This document shows positions 24,401 to 35,600 of a stretch of DNA of 64,000 nucleotides, in pieces (the first letter of the stretch is position 1; each line of letters opens with the position of its first letter). The DNA comes from Halicephalobus mephisto (lineage: Eukaryota > Nematoda > Chromadorea > Rhabditida > Panagrolaimidae): positions 682,001 to 746,000 of the forward strand of contig SWDT01000011.1 in assembly GCA_009193035.1 (NCBI GenBank), given 5' to 3'. The position numbers and the translations under genes are program-made. A model generated the notes under the pieces. That model searched no databases, had not been told where the DNA came from, and was given only the letters and a program-made list of their open reading frames with translations.

Positions 24401-25560
24401 TTTCATCAATTATAAATTTTACATTTTTTAAATTTTTAAATTTAAAACATTTTTAAAATTTTAAAATTTTTATTTTTAACATTTTCCAATTTTTATTAAT
24501 TTTTATTTTTAAAATTTAAAATTTTCTAATTTTTATTTTTTATTTTCAAAATTTAAAATTTAAATTTTTAAATTCCTAATTTTTATTAATTTTAAAATTT
24601 TTATTTTTTTTTTATTAATTTTTAAATTTTTGAAAATTAAATATATTTTTATTGTAATTAAAGTTGTCTAATTAGTTTTTGGAAATTATTAAAAATCGTT
24701 ATATCAGAATCCCTAAATTCTGAATTTCGAAGATCATTCATCAAAGAAAAAATGCACATCCGAATCCACGCTTCAATGCATCCAAAATGATGTTGAATTT
24801 ATTTCGAAATTTGAGTCCGAAAAATACTGCTGTTAGAAAGTTTTTAAATTATTCATTTTCGTTTTTAATAAACTTTTTTAAATTATGTGTTTTAAAAAAA
24901 TTTATTACTTTTTTTCAAAAATTTTGAAAATTATTCATTTTTAAATTTTTTAAAGTTACACATATCAGTGATTTTAGGGTATTTCTGAAGTCATCCATCT
25001 TCATCGTCGAAATTTCGGTTCATTTTTGAATTAATTTAAAAAATAAAATTAATTTTAAAAAATTAAAATAAATTAAAAATAATTTTTAAAATTAAATTAA
25101 AAATAAATTAATTTTTAAATTTTTAAATTTTTGAATTGATCTAAAAAAATAAATTAAAGTAAAAATAATCTTTTAAATTAAATTAAAAATAAATTTAAAA
25201 AATAAAGTAATTTTTAAAATTTTAGAATTAATTTAAAAAATAAAATAATTTAAAAATAAAGTAATTTTTAAATTTTTGAATTGATCTAAAAAAATTAAAT
25301 TTAAAATAAAAATAATTTTTTAAATTAAATTTAAAATAAATTTAAAAAATAAACTAATTTTTAGAATCTCTGAATTAATTTAAAAAATAAAATAATTTAA
25401 AAATAAAGTAATTTTTAGAATTTTTGAATTGATCTAAAAAAATTAATTTAAAATAAATTTAAAAATAAAATAATTTTTAGAATTTTTGAATTAATTTAAA
25501 AAATAAAATAATTTTTAGAATTTAAAAATATTTTTCTTAAATCTATAAAATTTACAGGAC
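24400..25560. repeat. AT low-complexity and short tandem repeats
   Basis: Mostly AAATAAA/TTTTTAAATTTTT; 25030-25520 is a loose ~125-bp repeat with TTTTTGAATTGATCTAAAAA. A short non-repetitive stretch lies at 24690-24860. No gene is seen. Confidence 0.7.
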
Positions 25561-25710
25561 TGCTCTTTTCGAGCGCATAATTATTTCCTGACCAAAAAAG
25601 CCGTGAGAGGTCGAGAAACAAGCGTGAAAACATACGAGTCGAGTTAGGGCCGTTCTCAAGCCAGTAGTCAGTTGCAGTTGAGAACCGAACAACGGAAATC
25701 CCATTTTTTA
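25560..25710. other. Isolated GC-richer island, function unknown
   Basis: About 150 bp of complex sequence (CGTGAGAGGTCGAGAAACAA, AGTTGCAGTTGAGAACCGAA) in otherwise A/T-only DNA. It could be a distal first exon or promoter of the SK-channel gene, or a repeat fragment. No open frame or known RNA was recognised. Confidence 0.3.
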
Positions 25711-25739
25711 TTAAAATTTCGTGAAAGCTTCCAAAATTT

Positions 25740-27060
25740 AAATATAATATTTAGATTTAAAAAATTTATAAAACTTCAATTTTAAAAAAAAATTAGGTTT
25801 AAAAATTTATAAAACTTCAATTTTAAAAAACTTAAAAAAAATTAGGTTCAAAAAATTTATAAAACTTCAATTTTAAAAAATTTAAAAAAAATTAGGTTCA
25901 AAAAATTTATAAAACTTCAATTTTAAAAAATTTTAAAAAAAATTAGGTTTAAAAAATTTATAAAACTTTAATTTTAAAAAATTTAAAAAAAAATTAGTAT
26001 AAAATTGTTCAATTTTTCAAAATTTAACTGACTTTTGGAATTTTATAAAATTTTGTAAAAAAATTTAGAATTTTTTAAAATCTTCCAAAATTTAAATAAA
26101 AAATTTGATTTAAAAAATTTGTAAAACTTTAGTATAAAATTGTTCAATTTTCCAAAATTCGATTAGGCTTTTGGAATTTTGTAGAAAAGTTTAAAATTTT
26201 CCAAAATTTAAATGAATCTAGAAACCTCAGAAAATGGAAAACTTTGATTTTTCGAAATTTCCTCAAAGTTGTCAGAATTTAGTAAAAATTTTCGAAATTA
26301 TTCAGAATCGAATAAAAATTTTCAAAATTTAAATAATATGTTCAAAAACTTAAAGAATCTAAAATTTTCTGAAAATTTTAAAATTTAATAAATTTCTGAA
26401 ATTTTTCTAGAATTTTATAAAAATTTTCTGAAAATTTTAAAATTTAATAAACTTCTGAAATTTTTAAAATTTTACACAAATTATCTGAAACTTCCAGGAT
26501 CCAATAAACTTATGAAATTTTCTAGAATTTTATAAAAATATCTGAAACTTTTAAAATTTAATAAATTTCTGAAATTTTTAAAATTCAATAAACTTCTGAA
26601 ATTTTTAGAATTTTACACAAATTTCCGAATTTTCCAAATTTCAATGAGGAAAAAATTAAAACATCATTCAAGTTCCCAGAATCCTTCAGAAGTTAATAGA
26701 GGATTCTAAGATTTTCAGAAAAATTTCGGAAATTTCAAATTCTGAAAATTTTTGTCGAGACAATTTCGCATTTTTATAATAGGATGAACATCTTAAGTGG
26801 CATTCGTTCGCTTTTCGTCCGGAGACTTAAATTTAGCACCATTTGCAGAATTTAGTTTTATTTTTATTTTTATTTTAAATTTTTTTATTTTTATTTTTTA
26901 TTTTTTTTTAAATTTTTTATTTTTTTATTTTTTTTAGTTTTTTTGAACTCTAGTCTTCCAGAATTCAACTTTAAATTCTGAAAACTTCTGGAGATTTGAA
27001 ATTTTAAAGAAAATGTTTTAGAAAATTTTAGAATTTATGGGAATTTCTAAAAAAATTTAA
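25740..27060. repeat. Degenerate short tandem repeats
   Basis: 25740-26000 repeats AAAATTTATAAAACTTCAAT about six times; 26200-26660 repeats TTTCTGAAATTTTTAGAATT-type units. No gene. Confidence 0.6.
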
Positions 27061-27599
27061 AATTTAAAGATTTTTGGAATTTTCGCGTCGAGACGATTTT
27101 TGTAAAAAACTTTTTTTAAATTTTGTAATAATATTATTCAATGCCCTGAGAGGATGTGGCTTTCTGAGGATTTTTACGTCAAAAATTAATATTTAAAAAC
27201 AAAGATTTTTGTAAAAAAATTTTTTTTAAATCTTATAATAATATTATTCAATGCCCTGAGGGGATGTGGCTTTCTGAGGACTTTTGTGTTAAGTCATATT
27301 GAGTCCTTCAGCGATTACTCATGTTTGATTATTTTTATTTTTCTGGTTTATCCTAGGGCCTGAGGGATATCCTCTTTCCCGTCGACTGGGAAACTGAATA
27401 ATTTCTCGTACTTTCTATGATGCTATTTTTCATTGTCAAGACAACTGTTTTTATTTTTTAAATAATTCAAATTAAGTATTAGTCGAATTCTGCACGAAAT
27501 TAGAGAGGATTAGGATCAAAGTTCGCGGTTGGAAAATGAACCAAGCGTCGTTCGATTCAGAAACATTCGTTTTTAATAGTTTTTGAACTGTGCGAGTTA

Positions 27600-27725
27600 G
27601 GCATTAGGACAAAATATAAGAATGGATAAAATATAAGAATGGACGAAATATAAGAATGGACAAAATATAAGAATAGATAAAATATAAGAATGGATAAAAT
27701 ATAAGAATGGACAAAATATAAGATC
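27600..27725. repeat. 17-bp minisatellite, seven units
   Basis: Tandem AAATATAAGAATGGACA with single-base variants. A partly inverted, shorter echo (CTTATATTTT types) lies at about 27850-27900. Confidence 0.9.
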
Positions 27726-27785
27726 GAAAATATGCTTTCTTTACTCTTTAAAGACATTTCTGTATCCATACCTGGATTTGCCCAA

Positions 27786-27821
27786 GCCTAAAGACTAAGC
27801 CTAAGCCTAAATCCAGCCTAA
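27786..27821. repeat. Short interstitial telomere-like repeat (GCCTAA)
   Basis: Four GCCTAA hexamers, two of them directly adjacent (27799-27810), the reverse complement of the nematode telomere unit TTAGGC. Confidence 0.5.
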
Positions 27822-28206
27822 AAAAGCAACAGGAACTTACTATCCCCATCTTATATTTTCGATCTTATAGTTTGTCCGCTTTTATATTTTATCTTCTTAT
27901 ATTTCTGCCGTTCATGGCGAGTTATGATCGTCACCACCGCTCCCGGGATTATAAGTTTTATATCTTAGAGTAAAGAGATCAGATCGAAGAGACAAGTTCC
28001 GAGAGCTCAGTTTAGTTCCCGTCGCGACAGTCCCTGAAGTACTGTAGAAGCGCACTCGTTGCTTTACGAAGTTCCTAGCTTCAGATCCGGTTTTAACTGT
28101 TATTGTGTGGATTGTTCTCTTCGGAATTTTGTATATCGTTTTTTATATCAGTGTATTAACAGGATATTGCATAAGTAAGCCAATACTTACAGTCTCGAAG
28201 AGAAAT

Positions 28207-28730
28207 GCCCTGTACACTAAGAAGAGTACATTAAAACCGCTCTGATATGTCAGATAAATTGTATTCAATGTATCGATATATAAAATACAATACACTGATA
28301 TCAATTCAATATATAGATACATTATATATAATATATCTGGTAAATCAAAATTATTTGGATGTATCAGATATATTAAATACAATACATTGATATTAATTCA
28401 ATATATAAATACATTGTATATAATATATCTAATAAATCAAAATTATTTTGATGTATCAGATATATTAAATACAATACACTGATATTAATTCAATATATAG
28501 ATACATTGTATATAATATATCTGATAAATCAAAATTATTTTGATGTATCGATATATTAAATACAATACACTGATATTAATTCAATATATAGATACATTGT
28601 ATATAATATATCTGATAAATCAGAATCGTTTTGATGTATCGATATATTAAATACAATGTATCTGATACATTAGAGCCGTTTTGATGTATCTCTATAGATT
28701 ATATATCATGTATTCATTTTTTGTGTGTAG
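28207..28730. repeat. ~103-bp GTATC/GATAC satellite array
   Basis: About four units with TTTTGATGTATC, TATTAAATACAATACACTGA and ATATAGATACATTGTATATA. It is bordered by TACACTAAGAAG on the left and CATTTTTTGTGTGTAG on the right, resembling the TIRs of the 19408 element. Open frames across it (Tyr/Ile/Leu-rich) are repeat artefacts. Confidence 0.8.
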
Positions 28731-28747
28731 TCAGCTTTTTGAATCTT

Positions 28748-28910
28748 TTTCACACAAAAAAATAGCTCTAATGTGACGGTACTAAAGTGGGCACAATATA
28801 TAGGTACATTATATGCAATTTATCGATACATTGAATATAATTTTTGATAAATTAGAGCTGTTTTGATGTATTCATACATTATATATTATGTACTCGTTTT
28901 TTGTGCGTAC
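28748..28910. mobile_element. Small element with CACACAAAAAAA / TTTTTTGTGCGTA ends
   Basis: The ends are approximate inverted repeats; the interior has one unit of the GATACATTATAT-type core. It lies immediately after the larger array. Confidence 0.5.
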
Positions 28911-29204
28911 GTGCTGGGCAGAGGACATATTGCCTACATGACAGACCGGGTGTTGAGTAGTTGATTAATATATGATTATTGTGTTTAATAAGATTATTGA
29001 TTGGATAAATAAGAAACTCATATCTCTCATTTCTCACGCAAATCCACTGGTTCACAGGGATCTAACAGTTTGGAATAAAGAAGTTCAAGAAGTGAACTCT
29101 CAAGAGCCTGGTCTGCACCACAGTAGTTTTGTTGATTTTTATCTTTTAAGACACGCTTAAAGTTGGGGTCTTGACACGAGACATGTAATTTATTTCTCTG
29201 AAGT

Positions 29205-29345
29205 TGCATCTTCTTCGTCTTCTTCTTTTTTTTCTTCTTCTTTATCTTCTTTGTCTTTGTCTTCTTTATCTTCTTCTTCTTCTTTGTCTTCTTTATCTTC
29301 TTCTTCTTCTTTGTCATCTTTATCTTCTTTATCTTCTTTTTTTTT
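29205..29345. repeat. (CTT)n-type pyrimidine microsatellite
   Basis: Interrupted TCTTCTTCTTCTTTG and TTTATCTTC units over 140 bp. Its antisense frame is poly-Lys and is not a gene. Confidence 0.9.
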
Positions 29346-29929
29346 GAGCTTTTGTCCCATCTACCACAGGGTCCGTTTTACAATATCAAACGATACAAGT
29401 ACAAACATAAGATACTAGGAAATTAAACGTCTAATTCCTTACGTCATCGTAGCATGATATCCACAGATGCGATGTCCTTTATTTTTTTTCTGAAGTTGCA
29501 TCAATGGTTATTTAACGAGTCATTAAATTTACACTCGAAAAACGGATCAAATGTCGTTCGTGACAGGACCAATGTTCGTTTATTTCGTTAATTTTTGAGT
29601 TTTTTTTCATGTCGAGATGTATAAAATAATCGAAATCAAAGTTAAAATAAATTTTCACACAATTGGACAAGTCGGTTTTTCCTAATATTGCGGGCAATCT
29701 GCGGATTTTATTTTGATTTCGAAATCTTCATTAACTTAAATACAAAATTTTTATCAATTTGTAATTTTTTCGATTTTGTGCGAAATAGGAATAAAAGTAA
29801 AAAATAAATCTTGACTTATTGGACTGAATGTTGCGAGCAAACTGCGGATTTCGACATCGAACGGTCTGCTTAAACATTGCGAGCAAATTGCAAATTTGAT
29901 TTTTGATGTTAAGTTCTTTACAAAAGTAA

Positions 29930-30400
29930 CGTTGTAAATGTTTTTAGAAAATGATCCCGACGTGATTTGCCTGATTATTAAGAATTCTTTGATTTTTTAA
30001 AAAAGATATTTTTTAAAATAGTCTCACCACGAATATATGACTATCAAGGATTCTTTTTAAATTTTTTAAAAATAAATTCCTAAAAATAGTCTCGACGCGA
30101 TTTACTTGATTATCAGGGATTCCTAATTGATTAATTAAAGTTTTTTTAAACATCTCTAAAATTAGTCTCGACGCGATTTGGCTGACTATCAGGGATTCTT
30201 TGTTTTTTAAAATAATTTTTAAAAATAAATTCCTAAAATTAGTCTCGAAGCGATTTGCCTGACTATCAGGGATTCTTCGTTTTTTAAAATAATTTTTAAA
30301 AATAAATTCCTAAAATTAGTCTCGACGCGATTTGGCTGACTATCAGGGATTCTTCGTTTTCCTTTTTATTCTATGGTTTCTTTGGTTTTTCTGCATGTTC
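29930..30400. repeat. ~98-bp tandem repeat with GTCTCGACGCGATTTG
   Basis: Four to five units share AAAATTAGTCTCGACGCGAT, TTGGCTGACTATCAGGGATT and TAAAATAATTTTTAAAAATA. Diverged units continue to about 30660. Confidence 0.8.
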
Positions 30401-30689
30401 AAAATAATAGTTGTGACGTGAAAGCCTAGTTATCAGGGATTACTTGCGCACTTTTTCCATCCGGCGGTTTCTTTTGCTTTTTCCCTAAGGGTATGTTAAA
30501 AATGGCGGTCTTGATGCGCATGCTTGATTATCAAACATTCTTCGTACAACTTTTTTATTCGAAAATTTCCTTGTTCTTGTTCTTTAATGGCGTGTTTTAA
30601 GCGCTGGTCCCGTCGCGCATGCTTGATTATCAGGAATTTTTCACGCTATTTTTCACTCAATAGTTTCTTCGAAATTTCTCCCAAGAAAA

Positions 30690-30950
30690 ATTTCAAAAAA
30701 ACGGTCCCGAGACGAATATATTTTGACTTCAAAAAAATGGTCCCGAGACGAATATATTTTAATTTCTAAAAATGGTTCCGAGACGAATATATTTTAATTT
30801 CCAAAAAATGGTCTCGAGGGGAATGTTCTTAGATAATCAAAAATTTTTGGAATTTTCTATTCTCCGAAGAAAATTTCTAAAAAATGGTCCTAACACGAAT
30901 ATATTTTGATTTCCAAAAAAAAGGTTCCGAGACGAATGTTCTTAGATAAT
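30690..30950. repeat. ~37-bp tandem repeat (GGTCCCGAGACGAATATATT)
   Basis: Five to six units, separated by AAAAAA runs, in tandem with the previous array. The shared GAGACG word suggests a common origin. Confidence 0.75.
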
Positions 30951-31369
30951 CTAGAATTTTTATAATTTTTTTACCTAACAATTTTTTATAGTTTTTATTA
31001 AATAATTCTTAAATTTTTATTTAATAATTTTTGAATTTTTAATAATTTTTTATATTTTTTATTAAATAGTTTTTTATAGTTTTTATTAAATAATTTTTGG
31101 AATTTTTTTTTCAAGAACATTTTTAAAAAATGGTCTTGTCATGGATGACGCTTGATTCATTATTCAACTACGAATTTGAGTAACGAAGTTTTAAAACTCT
31201 TCAATTTATTTCGAAATAAACATTTTTTTCAAAAATCTTTGAACAAAATTTATTTTTCGTTTTTGTTTCAATTTTATTTTGAAATAAATTGAATTACTTT
31301 TCGTCATTTTTTATAAAAATACACATTTATCTCAATTTGCATTAATTCTAAAAATATAAAATAAATGTT

Positions 31370-32640
31370 GACAAAAATAAAAACGTTTTTTAAGTTTTAA
31401 AAACTAATAAAATTTAAAAATAAATAAAATTAAAAAAAAATTAATAAAGTTAAAAAATTTAACGAAATTTAAAAAATTAGAAAAAAATTTTTAATGAAAT
31501 TTAAAAAATAAAAAAATTAATATAAAAATAAAAAATTAATAATCTTTGAAAAATAGAATTTTTTGATAAAATTTTAAAAAATAAAAAAATTAATAATTTT
31601 TGAAAAATAAAAATTTTTAATGAAATTTAAAAAAATAAAAATTTTAATAATTTTTGAAAAGTAAAATTTTTTAATAAAGTTAAAAAAAATAAAAAACTTT
31701 AATAATTTTTGAAAAGTAAAATTTTTAATGAAATTTAAAAAAATAAAAATTAATAATTTTTGAAAAGTAAAATTTTTTACTAAAGTTTAAAAAATAAAAA
31801 TTTTAATATAAAAATAAAAAAATTAATAATTTTTAAAAAGTAAAGATTTTTATGAAATTTAAAGTCTCTTAATCGGAAAATGTCTATTTTAAAAATAATT
31901 CAAGATTGGCGTTTTCCTTTGAAGAGCATCTGTCGGCATATCCCCGGGACAAAATGAATGATTACTCATTTTTGTCGGCCTCAAAGTGTTCGTTTCGGAC
32001 CGATCAAGTTTTCTTTTAGATCCATCAAGCCGATCAAACAATGACTGGTCCTTCGATTTCTTAAATAAAAATTATAATTTAAAAAACCATGTTTAATTTT
32101 TAAAATTCTGTGTAAAAAACTAAAAAAATTTTTATCAATTTAAAAATATTTTTAAAATTTTTATTAATTTTAAAAAATTTCGATTTTCGTAATGTAATTT
32201 TTTAAAATTTTATAAAAAAAAAATAAGTTTTTTAAATTATAATTTTTATTTTTTATAAAATTACATTGCTGTAAAAATTAAAAATCAAATTTTTTTTAAA
32301 TTAAAAAAAATTTTCAAATCAATAAAAATTTTCTTTTAATTTTTATTAATTTAAAAATATTTTTTTAATTTTCATAATAATATAATTTTTTAATTTTATA
32401 AAAAAAATAAATTTATTTTTTTTTTAAATTTTTCTAATTTTTTCTAAACTGAACAAAAATTTTAAAAAAATAAATTTTTTGCAATTTTAGAATATTCTAA
32501 AAATTCAATAAAATCTATTTTTAATTTTATTAATTTTAAAATAGTTTTATTTTCGAAAAAATTAACAGGTGCAAAATTGCGACAATTTCGAATTTAATAA
32601 ACGCGAATTTTTTCATTATTATTTTTGAAAATTAATAAAT
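31370..32640. other. AT-rich spacer upstream of the SK-channel gene
   Basis: 31380-31870 is A-rich low complexity. 31900-32060 is a short complex stretch with no frame (ATCTGTCGGCATATCCCCGG). 32090-32640 is again low complexity. No gene is seen. Confidence 0.6.
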
Positions 32641-32664
32641 TTTATTTTTTTAGAATCAATGTAA

Positions 32665-35600
32665 ATGGATGTGGAAGAAAATCCAGAAACAGATGAACTC
32701 GCTCCATCGGCCAAGCTGAGTCGAAGACACGCTTCCCTCAAGGTGAGTGCCGGAGGGGTTACGTTAAATTTTATTACAATTTCGTGAAAAATTTTTAGAA
32801 TTTTTAGAATCTGATGAAAAATTTTAAGAATCCGATGAAAATTTAAAAAATTTTTAAAATCCGATGAAAAATTTAGAATTCAATGAGAAATTTAAAAAAT
32901 TTTTAGAATCTTCTAGAATAAAGTAGAATTAAGTTGGATCTCTGAAATTTTTTAAGACTTTCGAAAATTTTACTGAAATTTTTGAAATCCAATTTAAATT
33001 TTTTTATTTTTTAAGATTTCCGAAAAGTTATTGAAATTTCCAAAAATCTATTCAAATTTTTAATTTTTAAATTTTACTGAAATTTCCAAAATTTAATTCT
33101 AATTTTCTAAATTTTTAATTTCTAAATTTTCTAATTTTCTAAATTTTTAAAAATCTTACAAAATTTCCACAACTTTTTAAAATCCCGTGAGAGCTTCTAG
33201 AATTCATCAGAATCCATTACCAAGATTCTAGAAATTTCAAAATTTCAATAAAAATTTCTCGAAAATTCTGAAATTTTGGAAAATCCAAAAATTTTTTGAA
33301 AATTTTGAAATTTAAAATTCTAAAAATATCCGAAAAATTTCGCAACTAAATTTTTGTTTTTTTAAAGCTGGTTTTTGAGAATTTTAATGAATCGTAAAAT
33401 TCTCGCTTGAAATATTTCTGTTTTTTTTAAAATAAAACTAAAAATTTAAATTCGATGAATTTGAAAATCCATGGGTTACCTGGCAATCGGACTGCGTCAA
33501 AAGTAAATTGCCACTTTTTCCGTTTTTTTGGAAATTGAAATTTCGCGAGTCAATTACGGGCCAGAAGAGGACTTTACTCTTGTTCGAAAATCCGAGTTGT
33601 TTGTAATTTCGAGTTAATCTTCTTTAATGCCGGAGATTTAGGTAACTCATTATCCGATTTTGTTGCTAAAGAAGAATCATGGGGCAAACGAAAGCGCCAG
33701 CGTCAAGTGGACCACCGGGCAAGTTTCATTCATAACCAGAATTTCGTATTTGTGAAGAAATTTACAAAGTTTTTACTTTCTGCCACACTGACCGAGACCA
33801 GATGGTGACTTCCACAATATCACCAGAGATTACAGAAAAATTTTTTCCAATTAATAACAACAATAATAAACTTGAAAACTTTCCCACCTGCACCTTCTTT
33901 TTTTCGTTGCGAGACTTCTCTCTCTCAATTTTTCCTCTTTTACGTGGGCGCGAAACACGTATTATTTGGTCTTTCCTCTCTTCTTCTCTCTCTCTTTTTT
34001 TCTTTCTCTCTCTCTCTTTTTTTTCTCTCTCTCCCTCTTTTTCTTTCTCTTTTTTTCTCTCTCTCTCTTTTTCTCTCTCTTTTTCTATTATCCCTTTTTA
34101 TTTTCAACTCTGTCGACAGTGCCAAAATTAAAATTAAGAATTTGAGATCGGAATTTTAATTTTTCGTGTTAAGACACGATAAGTCATTGTGATTGGAGAA
34201 ATCCAAGTATCCAATTTTACGAACCCAAGTGGAAGAATATTTTACAGTAGGAAAAGTTCATAGATGTGTCTTAACACGAAAAATTAGAATTTTGATTTTG
34301 AATTTTAATTTTTAAAATAAGTTTAATTTTTTGGATTTTCAGAACTCCGTTGCCGGAGAGCTGTGCCGGAGGGTCTACGTGGGTGATTGACGAGTCCACG
34401 ATGGAGTCCGCGACGACTTCAATCCAGAGCACTTCGAACACGAACGGCGCCCGAGGGCCCAGGAGATCTGAATCACACTCAAGTCCTCAATCCAGTCGAG
34501 ACAAATTTTTCGGTGAAAGACACGTCTTAGGACCTAGGAACACTATATCCTGGGGAGCTGAAACATCCGGTAATTTTTCGGACCAAAAAACAAATTTTTA
34601 TTAATTTACAAATTTAAAAAAAATAAAAAAACAAATTTAAAAAAAATAAAAAAAAAAATAAATTTCAAAAATTCTAATTTTTTTTTAAAAAATTTCATAA
34701 TTTTAACTTTTTTTAAAAATCATTTTTTTTTTAATTTTTATTTTTTTAAAATCATTTTTTTTTAAATTTTAACTTTTATCTAAGAACATTCATCGTGTAA
34801 ATAAGAACTGAGGATTTTTATTATTTGTAAAATTGTTCGTTCTAAGAGCCATGTTTCATTTCGAAAATTTGAAAAAATGTTTGTTTTTTTGAGAGGGGAA
34901 CAATGAGGACCAAATTTTCCTTTTTCATCAAACACTGAAGAACAAGACTCATCAGCTTCCACGGAAAATCTGACCTTTTAGCTCACTAAAATATCTCGAA
35001 AATTCGTGTCGGGATAATTTTTCAATAATTTCGATTTTTAATTTTTAAATAAAAAATTGTTAAAATTTAAATTTTTAAAGGATTTCTAAGAACTTAGTAG
35101 AAAATTCTGAATACACTAAAATTTTGGAAATAATACTTTTCTGTAAAAATCCGAAAATTTGTGTCGGGATAATTTTTCAATAATTTTGATTTTTAATTTT
35201 TAAATAAAAAAATTTAAATTTTCAAAAGATTTCTAAGAACTTAGTAGAAGATTCTGAATCCATTAAAATTTCAGAAATTATAATTTTCTGTATAAATCCG
35301 AAAATTCGTGTCGGGATAATTTTTCAATAATTTTGATTTTTAAATTAAAAAAATTTAAATTTTTAAATAAAAAATTGTTAAAATTTAAATTATTTAAAGA
35401 TTTCTAAGAACTTAGTAGAAAATTCTGAATCCACTAAAATTTTGGAAATAATACTTTTTTGTAAAAATCCGAAAATTCGTGTCGGGATAATTTTTTAGTT
35501 TTTTTAAATTTAATAAATTCTGAGTTTTTTCGAAAAAATTTGAAGCTTTCTAGAAACGTCCAAAATTTCTAAAAATTCGAAAATCAAAAAAAATAATTTT

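Noticed and set aside
28143..28382. 79-aa Tyr/Ile-rich minus-strand frame, and a similar one at 58169-58399
   Set aside because: Both are frames through the GATAC satellite arrays.
33678..33722. ATG frame [14 protein letters not shown] with a possible GCAAGT donor as another SK channel first exon
   Set aside because: The donor would be of the rare GC type and its phase fits neither the exon at 34343 nor the one at 46879.
33802..34159. Two Leu/Phe/Ser-rich open frames
   Set aside because: They are translations of a (CT)n tract in an SK channel intron.
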